From contig JALOTR010000089.1 of assembly GCA_025457805.1 (NCBI GenBank), positions 1 to 8,265 on the forward strand: a stretch of 8,265 bases of DNA. Reading direction: 5' to 3'. The notes under the pieces were generated by a model that was not told where the DNA came from, did not search any database, and saw only the letters and a list, made by a program, of their open reading frames with translations. Positions 4,209-8,265 of this stretch are shown in pieces (the first letter of the stretch is position 1; every line of letters starts with the position of its first letter). The DNA comes from Akkermansiaceae bacterium (lineage in GTDB: Bacteria > Verrucomicrobiota > Verrucomicrobiia > Verrucomicrobiales > Akkermansiaceae). The position numbers and the translations under genes were made by a program.

Positions 4209-7200
4209 ATGCGCCGTCCCCCCTACGCATCCGTGTTCCTTTTTCTGGCGGCATTCGGCACGTCGGATGCGCAGCAATCTGTCGCGGAGGCACTCCGCCA
4301 GCCCGGGGCAAAACAACTTCGCGCCGCGGATCGCGCCTTGGTGGTGGAGAAAATCGCCGGCTTGGAAAACAGCCGCCGCCAGCGCGCCCAGGCCAAGGGC
4401 AAACTCCTTGGCCTGCCTCTCAGACGGGTTCTCGCCAATGGCCGCATCCACGAACTCGCAGACTTCGATGGCCCGCAACCGCTCTATCTCGGCACGGACA
4501 ATACTGCCGCCGCCATTTCCACCGGGGCAAAGATGCTCCAAACTTCGCCCTACTCACTGAGCGGATCCGGCGTCACCATCGGCCTCTGGGACGGCGGGGC
4601 GGCACGGGCCAGCCATCAGGAATTCGGAACCCGCGTCACCATCAAAGACGGCTCAACCACCGCCGATCACGCCACCCACGTCGGCGGCACTCTCGCGGCA
4701 GCAGGGATCCATTCCAGCGCGCGCGGCATGGCGACGGCTGCGACCATCGATTCCTATGATTGGAACAATGATGTCTCGGAACTGACCGCCCGCGGAGCCA
4801 CTGCACCGGGTCAGGCCGATCGCCTTTATCTATCGAATCACAGTTACAACTATCTCAGCGGCTGGACTTATATCAATGGCGGCTCGCCTTCGCGGGTTTG
4901 GGAATGGCATGGCAGCGGCACATCCGCCACATCGGTGGAGACAGACTTCGGAGCCTACAACACCCTTGCCCGAGATCAGGACATCATTGCCCATCAGGCA
5001 CCCTATCTGCTGGTTTTCCGCAGTGCGGGAAATGACCGGAATAACAACCCTGCCATCGGCCAGATGGTTTCCCTGAGCCCCGGCGGCGGCACCGTGGTTC
5101 CTTACAATCCATCCATTCACCCGGCGGGCGATGGCAGCTATCTCGGCGGCTTTGGCACCATCGGTTTCAGCGCCCTTTCCAAGAATGTGATCACGGTGGG
5201 CTCCACGCTGGATGCGGTTTCCTCATCCGTCCGCGATGCCTCCAGAGCCAGCCTCAGCGTATTCACCGCATGGGGCCCCACAGACGACGGACGGATCAAG
5301 CCGGATGTGGTTGCCAATGGCCACGAGCTTTATTCCCCCACCGCCGTTTCCAACAACTCTTACGCCACCTACAGCGGCACCAGCATGGCCAGCCCCAATG
5401 CCTGCGGATCGGCCGCCTTGCTCATTCAACACTACAGCAGCCTTTTTCCCGGCAAGGCCATGCGCGCCAGCACGCTCAAGAGCCTCATTCTCCACACCGC
5501 CGATGATCGGGGAAATCCCGGACCCGACTACAAATACGGCTGGGGCCTCATGAATGCGCAGTCCGCCGCAGACCACATCCGCGATCATGCAGCCGCTCCG
5601 CTCAAACAAAACATCATCGAGGGCCAGATCAGCAGCACCCTGAACAGCCGCGTTCACCGCATGGTATGGGACGGCGTTTCTCCCATCAAAGCCACGCTCG
5701 GCTGGACCGATCCGGTCGGCCCCAGCATCGAGGTTTCGGACTCACGCACGGCCACTCTCGTCAATAATCTCAACCTGAAAATCATCGGCCCGGATGGCTC
5801 GCAGCATCTCCCTTACGTGATGCCCTTCGTCGGCACGTGGACCCAGGCTTCCATGAATGCGACCGCGGTCAACGGCATCAACCACACCGACAATACCGAA
5901 CAAATCCTCATCGCCCAGCCACCCGTCGCCGGAGTGTATGAAATCCAAGTCACCTTCAGCGGAGCGCTTGCCGACAACTCCCAGGCATATTCCCTGATCC
6001 TTTCCGGCGCAGCCAATGAAGAAGCCCCGCTTCCGCCGGTCGCACTCTCCGGCGTCGCCCCTGCAACTGGCCTATCGATGGGCGTCACGAATCTGGAAAT
6101 CAGCGGATCCTATCTCGAAACCGCCACCGGCATCCGCCTCACGCGCAGCGGGCAGACGGACATCTTCGCCACCGGGATACAAATGGTTGCCGGGAAACTC
6201 CGTTGTCAGGTGGATCTAACAGGAGCCGCCGCAGGTACATGGAATGTCGTTGCGGACCGCGCCGGATCTTCGCCAGCAATGCTCGCAGGAGCTTTTGAAG
6301 TGCTTGGCGCGTTGATGAATGAAACTTTCGATGATTCATCCGTGGGCTGGACCTCCGTCAGCAGCTTCGGCAGCAATGCATGGTCGCTCACTACAGGGCT
6401 TAGCCATTCTCCTTCCAAGTCCTGGATGATCCCCGCGCCATCGGCAAGAACCACGACCCATCTTGTTTCTCCTGCCGTCGTCATTCCGCCCGGAGCCAGC
6501 AATCTTCAACTCCGGTTCTACCACAACTATAACTTCCAGTCCCGGATCGATGGCGGAAGATTGGAATTTTCCCTCAATGGAGGAAACTGGTTCGACGTCG
6601 AATCCGCCAACTCCGGGGCTGATTTGGTCGCAGGCGATTATACCGACTACATCCGCTCGACCAGTGGCAGCCAATTCAAAGGCCTTGGGGCGTGGACCCA
6701 TAACTCCAATGGCTGGGTGGAATCTGTCGTCAACTTGTCATCGCCTGCATTCGCCGGAACATCCGTGCGCATTCGCTGGAGCCTTGCCACCGACAATTCC
6801 ATCGCCAGTTCCAATTGGTATCTGGACAGCGTGCGCCTCTTCGCCACCGTGCCTCCTCCCAATCAGGCACCGGTTTTCGCAACTTCTCCATTCGCCTCAT
6901 CCGGTGAAACTCAAACCGATCCGGATTCGAGCATCCACCACGTCGTCCGCGGAGTTTCCACGACTCTCGATCTCACAGCCGCCGACGATGGGGGCGAATC
7001 TGCGTTGACTTATGCATGGTCGGTAGTGGCGGGTCCGGCAGCCCTTGTTCTATCATCCGCAAACGCAAAATCGACCGAGGCCCATTTCACCGCCAGTGGA
7101 GACTACCAAGTGCTGGCCACCGTCACCGATGCGCAGGGGCTGTCCGTTTCTGCTCCGCTTCATCTCAGGGTCTTGCCGACGCCCACCTCGCTCGCCGTTT

Positions 7201-7772
7201 CACCCGCAGTTGCGGAAGTGCAGGTCGGCCAACAATTGGCGCTCGGGGCCATCGTTCAGGACCAGTTCGGAGCCTCCATTCCAGAGGCAATTTCCGCCTG
7301 CCAGTGGGCCGCCAGCGGAGGTGGAAGCATCTCAACCTCCGGCATCTATCAAGCCACAGCGGCTGGAGGACCTTATGAGATCCGGGCGGAATCCGGTCCG
7401 CTGGCCGACACCGCCAGCATCACAGTCACCGCCTCATCATCGACTGGAGGCACCAGTCAGGATGCGGAGGATCCGGATGGCGATGGGCTCAGCAATCTCG
7501 CGGAATATGCTCTCGGAACCCAGCCGGGCACCTTCACTCCGCCGATGGTTCCGATCAAAGATGCCTCTGGCCTTTATTTCCTCTTCACCCGTCCTGCTTC
7601 GATTCAGGATATCACCTATATCGCCGAGTCCTGTGATGGCCATGGCGAATGGACGCCTGCCTTGTTGGAGTTGGTGAGCGATGGTGAAATCCAAACTTGG
7701 CGCGCGAGGGATCCGCTCACATCAGGAAATCCGTCGGCCCGTTTCCTGCGGCTGCGTTTTGTCCGAGATTGA
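4209..7772 (+). CDS. Secreted multidomain subtilisin-like serine protease (S8 family, KP-43-like) with calcium-binding C-terminus
   Basis: A 1187-aa exported endopeptidase, numbered from ATG 4209. The signal peptide is MRRPPYASVFLFLAAFG, with a likely signal peptidase I cut after TSDA. Starts at 4197 or 4161 would only lengthen the n-region. A propeptide-like region runs to about residue 110. The S8 catalytic set is complete: Asp128 (GLWDGG), His154 (DHATHVGGT), oxyanion Asn275 (RSAGND) and Ser392 (SGTSMASP). A KP-43-type beta-barrel follows (about 465-602; GWTDPVG, VNNLNLKI). Next are an IPT/TIG-like domain (about 610-698), a MAM/jelly-roll-like domain (about 702-880), a PKD/cadherin-like domain (883-988) and a Big-like Ig domain (989-1072). 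DPDGDGLSNLAEYALGT begins at residue 1088, followed by an 80-residue tail ending RFLRLRFVRD. It probably degrades extracellular protein or acts at the cell surface. Boundaries of the accessory domains are estimates. Confidence 0.93.
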   Translation: MRRPPYASVFLFLAAFGTSDAQQSVAEALRQPGAKQLRAADRALVVEKIAGLENSRRQRAQAKGKLLGLPLRRVLANGRIHELADFDGPQPLYLGTDNTAAAISTGAKMLQTSPYSLSGSGVTIGLWDGGAARASHQEFGTRVTIKDGSTTADHATHVGGTLAAAGIHSSARGMATAATIDSYDWNNDVSELTARGATAPGQADRLYLSNHSYNYLSGWTYINGGSPSRVWEWHGSGTSATSVETDFGAYNTLARDQDIIAHQAPYLLVFRSAGNDRNNNPAIGQMVSLSPGGGTVVPYNPSIHPAGDGSYLGGFGTIGFSALSKNVITVGSTLDAVSSSVRDASRASLSVFTAWGPTDDGRIKPDVVANGHELYSPTAVSNNSYATYSGTSMASPNACGSAALLIQHYSSLFPGKAMRASTLKSLILHTADDRGNPGPDYKYGWGLMNAQSAADHIRDHAAAPLKQNIIEGQISSTLNSRVHRMVWDGVSPIKATLGWTDPVGPSIEVSDSRTATLVNNLNLKIIGPDGSQHLPYVMPFVGTWTQASMNATAVNGINHTDNTEQILIAQPPVAGVYEIQVTFSGALADNSQAYSLILSGAANEEAPLPPVALSGVAPATGLSMGVTNLEISGSYLETATGIRLTRSGQTDIFATGIQMVAGKLRCQVDLTGAAAGTWNVVADRAGSSPAMLAGAFEVLGALMNETFDDSSVGWTSVSSFGSNAWSLTTGLSHSPSKSWMIPAPSARTTTHLVSPAVVIPPGASNLQLRFYHNYNFQSRIDGGRLEFSLNGGNWFDVESANSGADLVAGDYTDYIRSTSGSQFKGLGAWTHNSNGWVESVVNLSSPAFAGTSVRIRWSLATDNSIASSNWYLDSVRLFATVPPPNQAPVFATSPFASSGETQTDPDSSIHHVVRGVSTTLDLTAADDGGESALTYAWSVVAGPAALVLSSANAKSTEAHFTASGDYQVLATVTDAQGLSVSAPLHLRVLPTPTSLAVSPAVAEVQVGQQLALGAIVQDQFGASIPEAISACQWAASGGGSISTSGIYQATAAGGPYEIRAESGPLADTASITVTASSSTGGTSQDAEDPDGDGLSNLAEYALGTQPGTFTPPMVPIKDASGLYFLFTRPASIQDITYIAESCDGHGEWTPALLELVSDGEIQTWRARDPLTSGNPSARFLRLRFVRD

Positions 7773-7777
7773 GAGTT

Positions 7778-8056
7778 TCACCAATCTTCGGGCTCCAAAG
7801 GCGCATTCAGTAGCCGCGGCAGGATGCAAAGCACGCCGCAGTTGGTGCATTTGAAGGCCAGTTTCTCATCTTCCTGATCCATCTCCAAGGTTTCCCGGCT
7901 CCGGCGCTGTCCCTTGAGGACGAAATCCAGTCGCGACCACGATTGGCCTGCACCAAGAAACCTGAGCCAGGTTGACTTGAGATGAACTTCACCCCGCAGC
8001 ATGGTGGAACCACAATGCGGACAGCTTGGAGCTGGGCTGGACTCATTGGTTTCCAT
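7778..8056 (-). CDS. Small zinc-ribbon protein, DUF6487-like (92 aa)
   Basis: Two cysteine pairs are present, C12-P-H-C15 and C70-T-N-C73. They flank a beta-rich middle that includes MLRGEV, ...TWLRFLG..QSWSRLDFVL and ...EKLAFKCTNCGVL. The layout (CPxCGxxMxxG near the start, a Trp-containing core, a second CxxCG near the end) fits the DUF6487 pattern as I remember it. A single zinc ion held by the four cysteines is expected; no function is known. I chose ATG 8056 (METNESS) because it lies 4 bases after the upstream stop; a longer start at 8131 would overlap that gene by about 70 bases. It appears to be the second gene of a minus-strand operon and ends 5 bases from the protease stop on the other strand. 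Confidence 0.8.
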   Translation of the reverse strand: METNESSPAPSCPHCGSTMLRGEVHLKSTWLRFLGAGQSWSRLDFVLKGQRRSRETLEMDQEDEKLAFKCTNCGVLCILPRLLNAPLEPEDW

Positions 8057-8060
8057 ATCT

Positions 8061-8265
8061 TCAATGACTTGTCGCAGCCCGATAGAAACGCCGGTCCGGC
8101 GGAGGCGATGGATCGATGAATTCCACCTCACCGGCGCTTGAAATCACACGCTGTTCAAGATTCTCCCAGATCAACAAATCATCCGACCACTCGATCCGAT
8201 AGTTGGCCGCCGCATGGGGAGTGAGGGTGATCTTGCAAGTCTCAGCAAGCCGCACCACACTCAGG
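8061..8265 (-). CDS. C-terminal end of a probably secreted/surface protein (partial, runs off the right edge)
   Basis: Only the last 67 residues are in the window; the frame stays open to the edge and the true start lies beyond it. The visible part, with YRIEWSDDLLIWENLEQ, then a VEFIDPSPPPDRRFYRA stretch, and the end ATSH, matches a C-terminal module seen on many exported Verrucomicrobiota proteins: 'Y.vE.S.DL..W..l......DP....RFYR'. That module usually sits on large extracellular enzymes or adhesins, so this protein is probably exported, but its main function cannot be read here. The stop is 4 bases before the DUF6487-like gene, so the two are probably co-transcribed. Confidence 0.75.
   Translation of the reverse strand, partial: LSVVRLAETCKITLTPHAAANYRIEWSDDLLIWENLEQRVISSAGEVEFIDPSPPPDRRFYRAATSH

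Noticed and set aside
4223..4541. Minus-strand open frames inside the protease 5' region
   Set aside because: They overlap the confidently assigned signal peptide and propeptide coding region and show no recognisable family.
7045..7677. 210-aa plus-strand frame within the protease 3' region
   Set aside because: It is a Pro/Arg/Ser-rich shadow of the Ig-like and calcium-binding domains, without independent start signals or motifs.

Overview
The window looks like a chromosomal stretch of a Verrucomicrobiota bacterium (Luteolibacter/Verrucomicrobiaceae-like). This is inferred from three things: a large secreted multidomain protease ending in a DGDGLSNLAEYALGT calcium-binding motif plus a short tail, a second gene ending in the 'YRIEWSDDLLIWENL...DRRFYRA' type C-terminus common in that phylum, and intergenic DNA packed with GC-rich modular hairpin repeats. 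Shine-Dalgarno sequences are mostly weak or absent. No rRNA, tRNA, CRISPR array, integrase or transposase gene was seen.

Left part (1-1573): repeat units (1-200), then a broken Fic-family gene (279-831) whose catalytic centre has been lost by an internal, frame-breaking deletion. About 740 bases of non-coding DNA follow. They hold an 18-bp inverted repeat, a bulged CTTCGTAGCCC hairpin and a composite repeat of about 270 bp.

Middle part (1574-3996): five short genes, all on the plus strand. The first two, an 82-aa protein of unknown function and a retropepsin-like aspartic protease, form a tight pair. They are bracketed by two directly oriented copies of the composite repeat (1098-1368 and about 2452-2687) that share a 44-base identical stretch. 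The other three are a small membrane protein, a cysteine-rich zinc-ribbon protein and a multi-span membrane protein, none with a known function. Their small size, shared orientation and (by eye, in places) lower GC suggest an accessory, cassette-like region, but no integron integrase or convincing attC series is present.

Right part (3997-8265): a hairpin-rich intergenic region of about 200 bp leads into a large exported subtilisin-like (S8, KP-43-like) protease (4209-7772). It has a signal peptide, propeptide, catalytic domain, beta-barrel, several Ig/jelly-roll-like domains and a calcium-binding C-terminus. Converging on it from the minus strand, with 5 bases between the stops, is a two-gene unit: the end of a probably secreted protein entering from the right edge, followed 4 bases later by a small zinc-ribbon protein resembling DUF6487.

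The most unusual material is the repeat family. Alternating GGCGAT/ATCGCC and GCCGACG/CGTCGGC hairpins are each followed by related CGCCAATG...GCGCGAAGC boxes, and the second hairpin's loop has been expanded to 35 or 65 bases by internal duplication. The repeats bracket the small-protein/retropepsin pair.
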